Assembly (NCBI GenBank): GCA_902772565.1
Contig: CACYBJ010000292.1
Span: 1 to 5,186, forward strand
Origin: an uncultured Lachnospiraceae bacterium
GTDB lineage: Bacteria; Bacillota; Clostridia; Lachnospirales; Lachnospiraceae
DNA length: 5,186 bases
Reading direction: 5' to 3'
The notes under the pieces were generated by a model. The model saw only the letters and a list, made by a program, of their open reading frames with translations. It had not been told where the DNA came from and ran no database searches. Each line of letters starts with the position of its first letter. Position 1 is the stretch's first letter. The position numbers and the translations under genes are program-made. This document shows, in pieces, positions 5,176-5,186 of this stretch.

Positions 5176-5186
5176 GGTACAAGCTC
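5154..5186 (+). CDS. Possible start of an IS200/IS605-type TnpB gene (cut by window end)
   Basis: ATG at 5154 opens a frame that stays open to the window end, reading MTNYTQSGYKL. The ending GYKL matches the place where TnpB proteins usually begin their first motif, (A/G)YK-x-R-x-YP. TnpB is an RNA-guided nuclease of IS200/IS605 and IS1341-type elements. The purine-rich right arm of the hairpin (AGGTGGGGG, 5143-5151) ends two bases before the ATG and is the only Shine-Dalgarno-like sequence, so folding could hide it. Eleven codons are thin evidence; any other ORF is possible. Confidence 0.35.
   Translation, partial: MTNYTQSGYKL

Noticed and set aside
5152..5186. End of a leftward tnpB on the minus strand (last codons ACTPTEYSLS then stop at 5152-5154)
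   Set aside because: Stop followed by hairpin fits an element's right end, but the ten residues match no TnpB ending I know and the rightward GYKL start is more specific. It remains an alternative.

Overview
The window reads as a chromosomal housekeeping segment of a low-to-moderate GC Gram-positive bacterium, most likely class Clostridia and probably Lachnospiraceae-like. The grounds are the gene set rho - rpmE (zinc-type L31) - DUF1385 membrane protein, which is typical of Clostridia (there usually followed by prmC-prfA), the strong GGAGG-type Shine-Dalgarno sites, and RpoC/Rho sequences of Firmicutes type. The taxonomic call is inference from family resemblance, not a database result.

Layout, all on the + strand. 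1-1641: the 3' part of rpoC, entering at the bridge helix and ending in a roughly 110-residue charged, then very acidic tail. 1642-1823: a spacer with an intrinsic terminator, a weak possible promoter and two small hairpins before rho. 1824-3533: rho, with a long low-complexity insertion between its N-terminal Rho_N domain and its RNA-binding fold; part of it is a 36-bp in-frame tandem repeat. 3534-3658: a spacer with a good sigma-A promoter for rpmE. 3659-3856: rpmE. 3857-3942: a spacer almost filled by a strong terminator. 3943-5028: a DUF1385 (YqhQ-type) four-helix membrane protein. 5029-5186: about 160 bases with two hairpins, a 10-bp direct repeat and, in the last 33 bases, what looks like the first codons of an IS200/IS605-type tnpB.

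The genes share a theme: the RNA polymerase catalytic subunit, the termination factor that acts on that polymerase, a ribosomal protein, and a conserved membrane protein of unknown role that often travels with them. The most notable points are the rpoC-rho adjacency (rpoC is normally followed by the rpsL/rpsG/fusA/tuf cluster in Firmicutes), low-complexity additions in all three larger proteins, an Asn/Ala repeat insertion in Rho that resembles insertions known in other Rho proteins to drive assembly, a terminator placed directly in front of the DUF1385 ribosome binding site, and a probable transposon boundary where prmC would usually be expected. I see no tRNA, rRNA, CRISPR array or defence system. 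No wholly new system is evident; the unusual features are additions to well-known genes.
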